Assembly: GCA_025765595.1 (NCBI GenBank)
Contig: JAIVFH010000022.1
Location: forward strand, 1-64,000
Origin: Obelidium mucronatum
Lineage: Eukaryota > Chytridiomycota > Chytridiomycetes > Chytridiales > Chytriomycetaceae
Direction: 5' to 3'
Length of the DNA stretch: 64,000 bases
Part shown: piece by piece, positions 22,778 to 33,800 of the stretch
Position numbering within the stretch: the first letter of the stretch is position 1
Layout: every line of letters begins with the position of its first letter
Made by a program: the position numbers and the translations under genes
Notes under the pieces: model-generated
Seen by the model: only the letters and a program-made list of their open reading frames with translations
Database searches by the model: none
Told to the model about the DNA's origin: nothing

Positions 22778-25700
22778 TTACGCCTTTTCTGGTGGTCTCT
22801 TCACCAACGGCGGAACCACCAAGTATTTTCCATGGTACATCATCAGTTTACTAGGTCTTCCTAAAGCCTTGTTGCCCTTATCCGACTTTGCAATCAATTG
22901 TTGCAGTTTCCCGGGTTCACTGCATAAAACACAGGTATACTTTGCATTCATGCTTTCGAGTTTCCTGTATCTTGATTCTGTCAGTTCAGGATCACATCCG
23001 ACATGAATCCATCTTGGGGAAAAACGAAAACATTAAAAACTCACAAAAAAAAAATGAAAGAAATGAAAGTAAGAAAGAACCGAACCGATCACAAACATCA
23101 CAACACGCCATTGCGATATCCTCCATTTCTTCATTATACACATGGAAACACAATGGACAAAACTGTTCGGATTCGAATCTCTTGTTGCAAGAAACACAAT
23201 ATGTACACGCGTAGATTTCAATTTTCCCTGTGACGGCAGTGTCTTCATGTGTTGGTGGAACGGAAATGTGCCTCCAATCCATGTTTGTATCCGTGTTCCC
23301 GCAAGACAGACAAATTCGACAAGACGGACAATGCCAAGATCCTTACAAAAAAAAGAAGGAATGACGTTAAAATCAAAAAAAAAAGTTGAAGTGCACAAAA
23401 AAAACAAGATAATTTACCACTTGGAGCCTTATCCATCTTGGGATTCATACAATACGTGTGATACCCCTTATCACAAGCATCACATAGAACCATCAAAGTC
23501 TCATCCTCTCCAGCCTTATTACAAACTTCACACATTTTACAGTTTCCACACTTCCATTTAGATCCCGGTGCCAACGCTTTACTCACCATAACCGGAGTCG
23601 TAATCTCGGCACATTGCAAATGATGCCCTAAACCACACTCGGCACATCTCAACAACAACCTCGCTGGGTTTTCGTCAAATTCATCTTCAGGGGGGTCTTC
23701 ATTGTGACACATTGCACAATCAGGGTCCTGCAGATTCATGGCCTTGTTTGACTTTTTACCACCACCACCACCACCACCACCAGTGGCTGATGGGATTCCA
23801 CTGGGCGTACCTGTTCCGGAATTTGTTTTCTGCTTTTGAAGTTTCGCGGGTGCACTGGCGGGTGCGCCGCCAAAGTTGGGTATACCCATGCCGCCGCCGC
23901 CGCCGCCCACAACACCACCTGGGCCACCGCCGCTCATCATCATTGGATTGAACATCATGTTGGGTTGGGGTGTCATTGGCATCATCATTCCGTTAGGTAC
24001 ACCGACACCGACACCGACACCACCACCAACTCCTCCCGGCATCATTCCTTGCATATGGAATGGCATCGCACTGCCCATTGGCATCATTGGCATCATTCCC
24101 TCCCATAGGCATGATCATACCGGGACTACCGAAATTCATCATGGGTATTGGAGTGGATCCTTGTAATTGTTGTTGTTGCTGTTGGGCCAACATGGCCTGC
24201 ATGGCCAATAGGGTCCGCCGCAGCTGCCGCCTCTTGAGCCTTTGAAATGAGAATTATTTGTTAAAATAAAAACTTATCAAAAACGGGTTAAAAGGGTGAT
24301 TTCTTTTTTTTTACCTTCATTTTCTGGTGAAACAAACAAATCAATCCAGCCTCCAACACAGGCTTTTGGCAAAATGTTCCAGACCGTGTCAAATATCCAC
24401 AAGTGAAACGAACAGAATATTTTCCAGACGGTCCCTTTTTTTTTTTAAAAAAAAATTAATTTGTTAAAATTGAAACAAAAAGCTTTAAAAAAATATAATT
24501 TACCATACTGACGACAGGTGCCTGTTCTCTTAATTCTTTCAGCTGAGAATAAGATAATTTGGGTTTCAAAATCGCCCATTGTTCCGCACTCATTCCAGCA
24601 GGTATAAAGCCGGGCTGATTGAAGTGGTCCTGTGCTGTTCCAACCACCGGCGTATTCGCTCCAGCAGGGGCAGGTGTGCCGCTTGTGGAAGGAGGAGGTC
24701 TCGGTTGAGCTGGTCGAACAGGCTGGTTTGGCTGTTGGGGAATGTTGGGACCCCGTTGTTGGTTGTGTTGATGTAATTGTTGTTGAGGTAGGACTACCCC
24801 TGCTTGCGGCACTTCGGCTGCAAGCATTGGCTTTCCTGTATAATCTACAAAATAGGACTCGTTTGATTTGATGGGGGCCACGTTCTGTTCAAACCGAGTT
24901 CGATGACTACAAGAAAACGGCATAAAAAAAAACGGCATACATAGAAGATCAATATGGGAGCGCAGACAACAAAAATTAAAAAAAGAGTAAAAATACGTAC
25001 ACAGAGTATGCTCCTTGGTATTGACCTGGAATTAAAGCAACAGGATACGCTTTCGCCTCGTCGGGAACTTCCACTTTCATCCAATCCTCCAATTCAGTGC
25101 TCGCAGGCTTTGACTTGATGTCTCCAAACGAAACTTCCAGTACCATTCCTTTTTCTTGACTTCCTAGTTGCTTCTCGATCAAAACATGAGTGGGTTGACT
25201 GAGTAGTGGGACTTGTTCAACATTTGTGTGGATATCGAGAAATCTGCCTCGCCGCCTCTGTGCTCGAAGGCGCGAGTTGAATTCAGCAGCAGATGCGGCA
25301 GAGCGGAGAATGTTTTGGTGAGAGCGGGGGTCAGAGGGGGGTTGTACGGTTGGCGGTTTAGGAGCGGAATGTCGAGGAAGAATTTGGATCAACTTTTGTT
25401 GCCGATGAATTTCCAGATGTTGCAAGAGCTGAATTAGATCCAGGCTCTTCTGGTACTATCGGAGGAGGAACTGTTGACGGCTGGACTCCAGAATTGGGAG
25501 CAAGTCCCAATCCATTCATCAGAGCAGGAGGAGCTCGATAAATGGGTTCATAATATCCAATTGATTCCAGTGGCCTTTTTATCGAAGACCCGCCCTTTCT
25601 GTATCGATCGTCTCCCATTCCGCGATCTTCGTGATCCGACCCTGCCCCCGACATTTGATCTGCTTCATCTTCTGGATAAACCCAGTTTTCCGGTTCCACT

Positions 25701-26309
25701 TTGCCTTCACAGACATAATCGTCACGAACGGGTTTACCACGGACAAAGAGTTGGTAACCAAAGTATTTGAATGCAGTGCGAATGGCCATGATACCCAGCG
25801 GCCTGTTTCTGAAATTCGAAGCCAGCAGATCCATAGATTCCAGGACCTGTTTGTCTTCGTCCGAGGCATACAGACGTTTAACCTGCGGGTTCTTCATGTG
25901 CAGCAGGTACGAGTCTCTGAAGCCCAGCGCGCGCGCAACATCGAGAGTCAGGACATAGAGACGGGTAGGATGCCTTGCGAGACGGAAGGTCCGTACTTTG
26001 AGGATGCGGCCTGGGCTGGTTTTCAGTAAAACCCAAAACAAATAAAATAAACCAAAACCACGCACCGCCCAGCATCTCGCCGTCCGCCGACACCTTCGCG
26101 TCGCCCGCCTTGTCCTGGATCGAGTGGTCTTCGTCCGAGTCCGCGTCGGCGTCCGCGTCGTCCGCCGGCGCCGGCGGCTTCTTCTTCGGGCCGCCGAGCG
26201 ACGGGCGGCCGCGCTTCTTCGGCGCCTTTGCGGCGTCGTCCTTTTCTTTTTCTTTTTCTTTGTCTTTTTCGCTGTCCTTGTCTTTGTCGGGCGCGGCGTC
26301 CGTGTCCAT
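22778..26309 (-). CDS. PHF10-like SWI/SNF-RSC subunit: Rsc7/SAY domain plus PHD fingers
   Basis: Chromatin-remodelling subunit by family. ATG at 26309. An acidic/basic N-terminus with an AT-hook (KKRGRPSLG) precedes the Rsc7/Swp82 or SAY domain (RILKVRTF, ARHPTRLYVL, DVARALGFRDSYLLHMKNP, LGIMAIRTAFKYFGYQLF; 26020-25700). Then HRTRFEQNVAPIKSNESYF and a Cys/His segment (FTCGYLTRSGTFCQKPV ... CLFHQKMK), Gln- and Met/Gly-rich linkers, and a Cys-rich block with PHD fingers: CAMCHNEDPPEDEFDENP, CEVCNKAGEDETLMVLCDAC, and a C-terminal CCDVCDRWIHVGCDP. Stop at 22778. Introns include 26011-26065 and others near 25010-24905, 24510-24440, 24315-24245, 23415-23345 and 23080-23025. Three +1 slips (near 25395, 24205, 24110) interrupt the frame. 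In ascomycetes Rsc7 and Swp82 lack PHD fingers; animal PHF10/BAF45a has both. Confidence 0.72.
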
Positions 26310-26376
26310 TTTGTTCTTTTTCAATAAAAATAAATTAGGTAAAATAAAATAATTAAATAAAAGAAAAAGAACAGGC
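26310..26376. promoter_or_regulatory. Very short divergent promoter
   Basis: Only 67 bases separate the start of the PHF10-like gene (minus) from that of the membrane protein (plus). The stretch is A/T-rich (AATAAAA, TTAAATAAAA). The two genes probably share regulatory DNA that extends into their 5' exons. Confidence 0.5.
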
Positions 26377-26877
26377 ATGCCCAGTCTCGAGGCGCAACAA
26401 AAGAAAACAACAACGCTGTGGTCGCGATGGTCGCCGTGCACGCGCGCCGCTTTCCTGGTCGCAGCCGCCGTCTTTGCGCTTCTCCTCGTGTCCTTCACGG
26501 TCTGGGACTGGCACTCGGCTCTGTCTCACTCTGAAACGTCTGCGTGGTCGCGTTTTATTCCAACTTCCTGGGATCCTGCCGACAGTCTTTCTAAACGCAG
26601 TGATTCTCCTGGCAGTAAACAACTGACAAAGCGATACAGAAATATCCTGGATTTATCAAACGATGAGACAAATCATGATCCTCAAGATTCTTCTGGCGTG
26701 ATAGCAGACTCAGACTCGGCAACCTCCGAGTCGGACCCACCATTCAATACAAATCCCCGCCCAAACCCCATCAACGCAGTTAAAATGAAGGGCGGGTTCC
26801 TGGTTTCAAAGTTTGACTCCAAATTTTCATTTGGCCCTAGAATAATCAAGAGAGGGTTGGCAAAAGGTAGCTCATGA
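26377..26877 (+). CDS. Small single-pass membrane protein with dibasic sites
   Basis: 166 aa in one exon. A short basic N-terminus (residues 1-23) precedes one strongly hydrophobic segment (AAFLVAAAVFALLLVSFTVW, 24-43), which fits a type II membrane protein or uncleaved signal anchor. The remainder is polar and Ser/Asp/Pro-rich. Three Lys-Arg pairs follow the anchor: SLSKR, QLTKR and IIKR, the last leaving a short tail (GLAKGSS); such sites could be cut by a Kex2-like protease, which is inference. No family is recognised. Confidence 0.5.
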   Translation: MPSLEAQQKKTTTLWSRWSPCTRAAFLVAAAVFALLLVSFTVWDWHSALSHSETSAWSRFIPTSWDPADSLSKRSDSPGSKQLTKRYRNILDLSNDETNHDPQDSSGVIADSDSATSESDPPFNTNPRPNPINAVKMKGGFLVSKFDSKFSFGPRIIKRGLAKGSS

Positions 26878-27019
26878 TAACTGATCATTGGGTTTGATTT
26901 ATTAATTCAGGAAGTAGCATATAAAAATAAAAGCGTCTAAAGAATAACAGATTTCATGGATGGATGGGGAAGTGCATTTCTTAGTTGTTTGTTTTTCAGT
27001 GCAGCTTCAAGCTTCTGTT

Positions 27020-27196
27020 TCACGCCATCCAAAGAGCATCCAAGCCGTTTGTCTTGTGAACAGCGTATAGTGACATTGTCCGATCTCTAGATGGTGTCAC
27101 TTGCGGGGCCGCATTCTTGATTAAGGTAAACGCCTTTTCTGGAACAGTTGAAGAGACTAATGGAGCTGCAGGCACACAGATTGAAACGGAAGGCAT
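27020..27196 (-). CDS. Small protein, RTMSLYA family (58 aa)
   Basis: An uninterrupted 58-codon frame that begins MPSVSICVPAAPLVSS and ends DRTMSLYAVHKTNGLDALWM-A. The C-terminal motif matches the two-exon gene at 7987-8192 (RTMSLYATHKLNGFD) residue for residue at most positions, across an intron in that copy. This is strong evidence for a real coding family although neither copy is recognised. The N-terminal halves share composition (Ala, Pro, Ser, Val, Thr with few charges) but little sequence. No signal peptide or membrane segment. Function unknown. Confidence 0.55.
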   Translation of the reverse strand: MPSVSICVPAAPLVSSTVPEKAFTLIKNAAPQVTPSRDRTMSLYAVHKTNGLDALWMA

Positions 27197-27603
27197 TTCG
27201 TGGAATCAAACAGGTGAAAGGAACGGGTGGCGTTTTTGGGAGGAAGATTGGTGCATAAATCAGCTGTGGTTTTTATACTTTTTTTTGTTGTAATGATTCG
27301 GGTCGGGTCGGGAGTTGTCGCCGGAAAGAAACGGAAGGTGAATGTGGCACCCAAAAACTTGGCCCTACTCCAGCAGTTCCCGAGCATTCCCGATGAACCC
27401 ATGAGTATGAGCATTAAAGGCAGCACGATACTTCACTGAACGCTCCAGCAGAGGGATTCTCTTTTGCGCATTGAAAAAAAAATAAAGAAAGATTTTGAAA
27501 AACCAACGCTGAGCGCAAAAAAGTAAAGAAACGAACTTCCGCCTTCGTTTATTCCAGTTTAATTCCATACTCCCAATCACCTATTTACAACTTGTATTCC
27601 CGA
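27197..27603. other. Intergenic stretch between two small minus-strand genes
   Basis: About 400 bases. It carries overlapping short ORFs on both strands (70-90 codons) without start context, splice signals or family resemblance. It must hold the promoter of the small gene at 27020-27196. No other element is recognised. Confidence 0.35.
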
Positions 27604-27755
27604 CTACTTGCCAAGCATCGTCTCCCCAACCAAAAAAAAAAAAAAAAAAAAAGAGAAAATTTCAGTGACTCTTATTGAATGCAGGAGAGTGCTTTTGATC
27701 TTTGTTGTGCCAAAGTTTGTTTTAGCAACAAGAAAAATAGTATGAGAATACTCAC

Positions 27756-27960
27756 AAAGATCCATGGTTCGTTGACGAGAAAGAGCCGGAACGACTCGTG
27801 TGGCCACGGTGGTGGAGGAAGTGGCACCCACTTGCAAGGAATGGTTGAAGAAATGGCTCTTTTTGGCAGGCGGTGATCTTGGTGGGCTCTCTTGAGCCAC
27901 CAGATTATAGATCTCAGAGGAGCTTGCAGCTGTTTGAAGGTGGGAGGCAGATTTCAACAT
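27756..27960 (-). CDS. Possible third RTMSLYA-family gene, exon 1
   Basis: Begins MLKSASHLQTAASSSEIYNL and runs to SRQRTMDL followed at once by a GTGAGT donor (27755-27750), the same motif and intron position as in the gene at 7987-8192. The downstream exon is not certain: a candidate acceptor after the long T run gives a short unrelated tail, and reading through gives AKTNFG, which only weakly recalls HKTNG. Either the 3' end is degenerate or I have missed the acceptor. N-terminal half rich in Ser, Pro and Ala like the other two. Confidence 0.38.
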
Positions 27961-28679
27961 TGGATTCTTTTTCGGAAAGTTTATTTTTAATTTCTTGATT
28001 CCGAATCTCCTACTTCTTTGGTTACCACGGATGACATAGAAATAACTGATTCAGAAGCAACTCAGTGTTGAACTAACCCTAACATTTTGCGCTCCAAGCA
28101 TATCTTGTAGAGACAATTCAAATGCTGGCAAAAAGGAAAAGTCGAAACGGGAAAGGATCACGGAATAGGTCCAAAAACAGTTAGTACCAAATCACTCAGA
28201 GGAATTTCAAACTGCCCTTTGATTTTTGCAATAAAGAAACTTTGTAATTTCAATCGCGACAATCGCAACGATTCAGACATTGAACATGTCAGGATGACAT
28301 TGCAGGTTAAAATCTAAACAAGCAGAATGTCCGAAAACGGCTATCGTCCAAGCATTGCAGATAAGAGACAAACATCAAATCATATTCAAGATATGGAAGC
28401 GTAGGTCAACGCGCCTTGAAATTGTTCATAAGACGCACGAACTTCATTTCATTTGGAGCTCTTTGAATGATATTCTGTTGTTTATTATTGTTTTTTCTCG
28501 GAGTTATTTTCGGGTGGCGCTGCTGTGCTGAGAATCATTACAAAAGCTGAGAGGAAAAGGTCTTTCAAAAAGATTCTCCAAGTTCCATCTTTTCCGCAGC
28601 ATCTCATCACCCTGCTTCCAAACCCACCCCAACGCAAATCTATCAGCAAAGCGCATAAAATCAGTTCCGTGTTCTAAAA
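27961..28679. promoter_or_regulatory. Intergenic region upstream of the subtilase
   Basis: About 720 bases with scattered stop codons in all frames and no recognisable gene. A CT-rich and CA-rich leader just before 28680 (CATCTCATCACCCTGCTTCC...) is typical of highly expressed fungal genes. No clear TATA box. Confidence 0.4.
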
Positions 28680-30586
28680 ATGAAGCTTACGTCCGTTTTC
28701 GCTGCTCTTGCTCTCGCTTTTGTGGCAGTTGCCTCCCCAGTGCCCAACAGCACCCCACTCCTCCCTTCGTCGCCAGTCAAGGCAGGAACCCCAATCAACA
28801 ACCAAGTAAGTATCTCTCTGAACGCGAATATGCTTGGTCATCTCTTTCCGAAACTGTATTTACTAATTATATTCGCCACCCTTCCTCTAAAACCACCACC
28901 CTCCCATTAGTACATTATCGTATTCAAGAAGAATGTCGACAAGGCGACTATTCAGGCGCACGAATCATGGCTCACAACGTTGATGACAACTACTGTCAGG
29001 GCGCCACTTCAGATTCAGGATGACAGCGAGAGTGCTGAGCAGCTCGTGTTCCCAGAGTTTAACATTGCCAGACGGTATATGATGGATGGCTTCAAGGGAT
29101 ACATGGCCAAGTTGCCTGCTGTCGTGGCCAAGAGTTTGGAGGTGAATACTATCCCCAAAAACCGTCACATCATAAATGACCGCGCGGCATCCACCATCCC
29201 CCCCAAAAAACATGCATTTCCTCTTCCCAATCTCGTAATCGTTGTAATTATGCTCAAGTAACTTGGTTTTTTTTTTTTGCAGAAACTCCCTGAAATTGAT
29301 TTCGTTGAACAAGATCAGGTTGTTACCCTTTTGGAAACGCAAGACAACCCACCATCGTGGGGATTGAAGGTTTGTGAACACTTTTTTTAATAAGTTTTTT
29401 ACGACGAAAAACAACACTGCTCACATTATTTCTGGTAAAACAGAGAGTCTCTTCGCGTACTCTCCCACTTCCTGGCCAATACACATACCCTGACACTGCC
29501 GGAGGTATTGCGAACCCGTCAAAAGCTTTCGCTTTTCTTTTTCTTATCCGGATTCCTCAATTGTTTAGAAAACGTCGACGCTTATATCATTGATACTGGA
29601 GTGCATATTACTCACAAGGACTTTGCTGGTCGTGCCAAGGTTGGAAAGTCATTTTCTGACGATAACAATGACCGTGATGGAAATGGTCACGGTACTCACG
29701 TCGCTGGAACCGGTATGATGTTGTCAGTGCCCGTTTTTAGGAAACAGTGCTGACAAATGTGTTGATAGTGGCCGGCACGACTTATGGTGTTGCCAAGAAG
29801 GCCACTATCATTGCCGTCAAGGTATTGAACGGACAAGGTTCCGGAACTAACTCTGATGTCATTGCTGGAATTGAGTGGGTTGGAACTGAAGCCCCCAAAA
29901 CTGGTCCGCAAGTCTGTTGCCAACATGTCTCTTGGAGGAGGTGCTTCAGCCGCTCTTGACGCTGCTGTTCGTGCTGCCATTAACAACGGTGTCGCCATGG
30001 CTGTGGCTGCTGGTAACTCTGCCGGAGATGCCTTGCAAGCTTTCTCCAGCTCGTGTCAGGGAGGCTTTGACTGTTGCAGCTTCTGACAAGAACGATAAGC
30101 TTGCCTCCTTCTCGGAGAAGGGCAAGTGTGTTGACATTATCGCTCCAGGAGTTGACATCACTTCTTCTTGGAACAACGGAAAGGAGAACACCATCTCTGG
30201 AACTTCCATGGCCAGTCCCCACGCCTGTGGTGTCCTTGGCTTTGGCTGTTGGTCAGCGTGACTTTGCCAGCGTCAAGGAATTGAATGCCTATGTTGTTGC
30301 TATTGGTACTCGAAAGGCTGTTGCAAATGTTCCAAAGGACACACCAAATGTGTTGTTGTACGCCGATGTTACCATTGACGCTCCAGAGCCAAACCCAGAA
30401 GACCCACCTGAAGACCCAAACCCAGAGGACCCAGTATGTACATGTTGCGATACGCTCTAAGTTGCTATTTACTAACCATTCGAATAGGAGGACCCAGATG
30501 ACCCAGAAGACAATGTTTGCCCCTTCCCACAATGTTTGATTGATCCATCTTGCACATCGTGTTGCTTTGAGGGAGTCGACTGTTGA
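28680..30586 (+). CDS. Secreted subtilisin-like protease (S8A, proteinase K type) with Cys-rich tail
   Basis: Secreted endopeptidase. Exons: 28680-28805, 28911-29141, 29283-29369, 29444-29504, 29569-29712, 29769-30433 and 30488-30586. A signal peptide ([19 protein letters not shown]) precedes an I9 propeptide ([17 protein letters not shown] ... [13 protein letters not shown]). The catalytic triad is visible as Asp in AYIIDTGVH, His in [11 protein letters not shown] and Ser in [14 protein letters not shown], with [11 protein letters not shown] as the oxyanion-hole Asn segment. After the catalytic domain comes an acidic Pro/Glu/Asp repeat ([12 protein letters not shown]) and a Cys-rich end ([16 protein letters not shown]). 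Three single-base insertions (near 29905, 30047 and 30232) break the frame, each by +1, with the family sequence continuing straight after. Probably assembly errors, but a degraded gene is possible. Confidence 0.83.
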
Positions 30587-30890
30587 GAGAAACATTGCAT
30601 CTATTTCAGTCGCTTTTGTCTAACTCATGTTTTGCGGAGGATGAAGGCATGTGAGGGGATTTTTTATTTACGCATTTATGGAGGGGGCACGAAAACGGAA
30701 TAAATCTACGAACTGTGCGTGCCATCACCTTTTTTCAGCGTGCCTTTCTGGAGGAAGGTGCAAATCCGTTCTTGGGATTTTCTTTCCAAATTTGGAAAAG
30801 GTTCAAAGACTCAATTGAAGGGCTTCTCGAACAACCGTTACTTTTTACTAAAAAAAAACCTTCAGCTCGTAAAAGTTCATCTGCAACAAC
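30587..30890. promoter_or_regulatory. Promoter region of Ca2+-ATPase copy A
   Basis: 304 bases holding the 3' end of the subtilase and the 5' region of copy A. Its sequence is unlike the promoter shared by copies B and C, which matters for regulation of the array. AATAAA at 30699 is a likely 3' signal for the subtilase. Confidence 0.4.
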
Positions 30891-33800
30891 ATGAGCGGAG
30901 TCGTTGTTCAAGTCAACGGCGATAAACCAGCATCCATCAAGGGTGGTTCTACCGGACTTGTTCCACCCAGCCCAGGTCTCTCTCCAAGTCTGAACGAGTC
31001 CAAGAAGGGCCTGATTGACCACACACCATCCGCTGCCAACGGCAACGGTAAATTCGCCTTCTCCAAGGAAGACCTTGCGGCGCTTGTGTCCCCACACAAG
31101 GATCACAGCAGACTGGCCCAATATGGGTTTGCTCAAGGGATCATGGCTGGATTGGGTGTAGACGAGAACCAAGGACTGAGCACTGCCAGCGGCAACGTTG
31201 TCACTGATCGCGAAATTCGTTTGGCTACTTTCGGAGCGAACCGTCTGCCAACTGTGAAGCCAAAGACACTCTTCTACTGTAAGTTCAACTCCCTACCACT
31301 CAAACATATTTTGCCACCACCATCAACCAACCAATTCGCCCATCTCTAAATCGTTTTTTCCCCTTACAGACATGCTCAAGGCCATGAGTGACAAGATCAT
31401 GATCTTGCTATCGATTGTATCGTGTATTTCCTTGGCCATTGGTATCTATGAAGACACTCACACTGAGGACCCAGCCGAACGTATTCACTGGATTGAAGGA
31501 TTCTCTGTCATGATTGCAGTTATTATTGTCGTCTTGGCTTCTTCTATTAATGGTAATACATCACTCTTTTTTTTTGCCACGCTGCAAAATTTTTTTCTTT
31601 GGGGGCTTGATATTCACCAACAACACACCAAACAGACCTCCAAAAAGACAAGCAATTTAGAACTCTCAATGCCAAAAAGGAAGACCGTGTGGTCAAGGGT
31701 GTCCGTAACGGTCAGACCCAAATGATTTCCATCTATGAGATCTTGGTTGGTGATATCTTGTTGCTTGAACCTGGTGATGTGATTGCCGCCGATGGTATTT
31801 TCATCAGTGGTATGGGACTCAAGTGCGATGAATCGTCTGCTACTGGTGAAACCTGATGCGATCCGTAAGGGAACTGGACATGACTGCTTTATTGTTTCTG
31901 GAAGCAAGGTTCGAATCCTATTTTTTTTTTGCATTTTGTGTTCCTAACCGTTCTGGTTTCAGGTCACTGAAGGAATTGGTCGATATGTTGTCACTGGAGT
32001 GGGTGAAAGCTTCCTTCTTCGGTAACATCATGATGGGTAAGTGACTTCATGTGGAGAGTGTTTACATGTGTCCAGGTTCGTTGACTGACAGATCAATATT
32101 CAGCAGCAGCTCTCCGTGTTGAAAACGATGATACTCCTCTCCAAGTCAAGCTCGATGGTCTTGCCGAACGTATTGCCAAGCTCGGTACCTCCGTTTGCTG
32201 TTCTCCTCCTTGTTCTCCTCTTCCTCAAGTATGTGATTGTCACCATGAATCACGGTGGGTTCGGAAACGGTGCCAATCAGGAGACCGGTTCCGAAGCCGC
32301 TCAACAGCTCGTCAAGATCCTCCTTGTGTCGATTGCCATTGTTGCCGTTGCCGTCCCCGAAGGTCTTCCATTGGCTGTCACACTTGCGCTTGCCTACGCG
32401 ACGACCCGCATGATGAAGGACAACAACCTAGGTCCGTGTGTTGAGTGCCTGTGAAACCATGGGTAACGCCACCACGATCTGCTCTGACAAAACCGGTACG
32501 TTGACTCAGAACCGAATGACGGTTGTGACTGGAGTGTTTGGAAAGAACGCCATGTTTGAGGGAGACCAGGAAATCTCCGAGTTGAAGAGCAAGATTGCAC
32601 CAATTGCACCTGGTTCCGCTGACAACAGTGCACGCAAGGAAGTTGGGCCCAACTGGAAACGAGCTCTTGGACACGATCATGGAAGGTGTGGCCCTCAACT
32701 CCAGTGCCTTTGAAGGTGTTGACGACAGCACTGGAAAGACCGAGCTGGTTGGTTCCAAGACCGAAGTCGCTTTACTGGAATGGGCTGTCAAGTCTGGGTT
32801 TGACTACAAGAAGATCCGAGCCGGGGAAAAGTCCACTGTTGTCCAGGTCTACCCTTTCTCGTCTGAGCGCAAGAGTATGTCTACCCTTGTGAAGGTTACC
32901 CGCGAAAACGGCCCACCAGTGTACCGCATGCACGTCAAGGGAGCGCCTGAAATTGTGATGAGATCTTGCGACCGTGTTGTGTTGGTTCCGTTCTCGCCAT
33001 CTGCTACTGCCATCAAGTACGAAGCTTCCCGTGCATCTGATGAAGCTTCCGCTCGCAACAGACGTCCACTTTCCGAAGTCCCAGCCACCGGCTCGCGATC
33101 CAACCCTGAAGGCTCTATCATCTATCCTCTCGATGACAAGATCAAGTCCGAATACACGTCTATTATTGAAGGCTTTGCGTTGCAATCCCTCCGTACGATC
33201 TGTTTGGCATACCGTGAATTCTCTGTCGAAGAGTTCAATGCGCTTGTAAATGGACCATTGAGAGAGAAAGTAGTTGCCGCTCGCAAGGCCGAACGTGAAG
33301 CGGAAAAGAATGCTGCCAATGCTGACGATGAAGATATTCTCCGTGCTCCAGAACCCGCTTTTCTGCAAGCAACCACTCCTGGTACCAGCATGCTCGGAGT
33401 TCCCTCATCAAGCAACGAAACCAAGTCCTTTGTTGAATCCCACGTTTCAGAGGAAGATGTCATTACCGAGGCCGACGTTTTGGGACACGCTTTGGCATTG
33501 AACGAGTTTGGTGGACACGGCCTCATTGTTGGATCGATTGTTGGTATTGAAGACCCTCTTCGTGTTGGTGTTCCTGAAGCTGTCAAGGCCTGTCAAGACG
33601 CCGGAGTCTTTGTGCGTATGGTTACTGGTGACAACATTATGACTGCCAAGAGTATTGCAACCAAGTGTGGAATCTACTCTAAGGGTGGTCTTGTGATGGA
33701 GGGTGAATACTTCAGAAAATTGACCGATGAACAAATGGCTGAAATGATTCCAAGATTGCAAGTGTTGGCACGTTCTTCACCGATGGACAAACAAATTCTC

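Noticed and set aside
22578..23006. Plus-strand ORF with hydrophobic stretches
   Set aside because: It overlaps the terminal PHD exons of the minus-strand PHF10-like gene and has no supported start or splice sites.
27604..27755. Reading through the GTGAGT donor of the third small-protein locus to give a 118-codon frame
   Set aside because: The extra part contains a phenylalanine run from a T tract and no conserved sequence; exon 1 alone is reported.
31854..32652. Programmed +1 ribosomal frameshifting in copy A
   Set aside because: The five sites share no slip motif and near-identical copies B and C lack the extra bases, so errors or decay are more economical.
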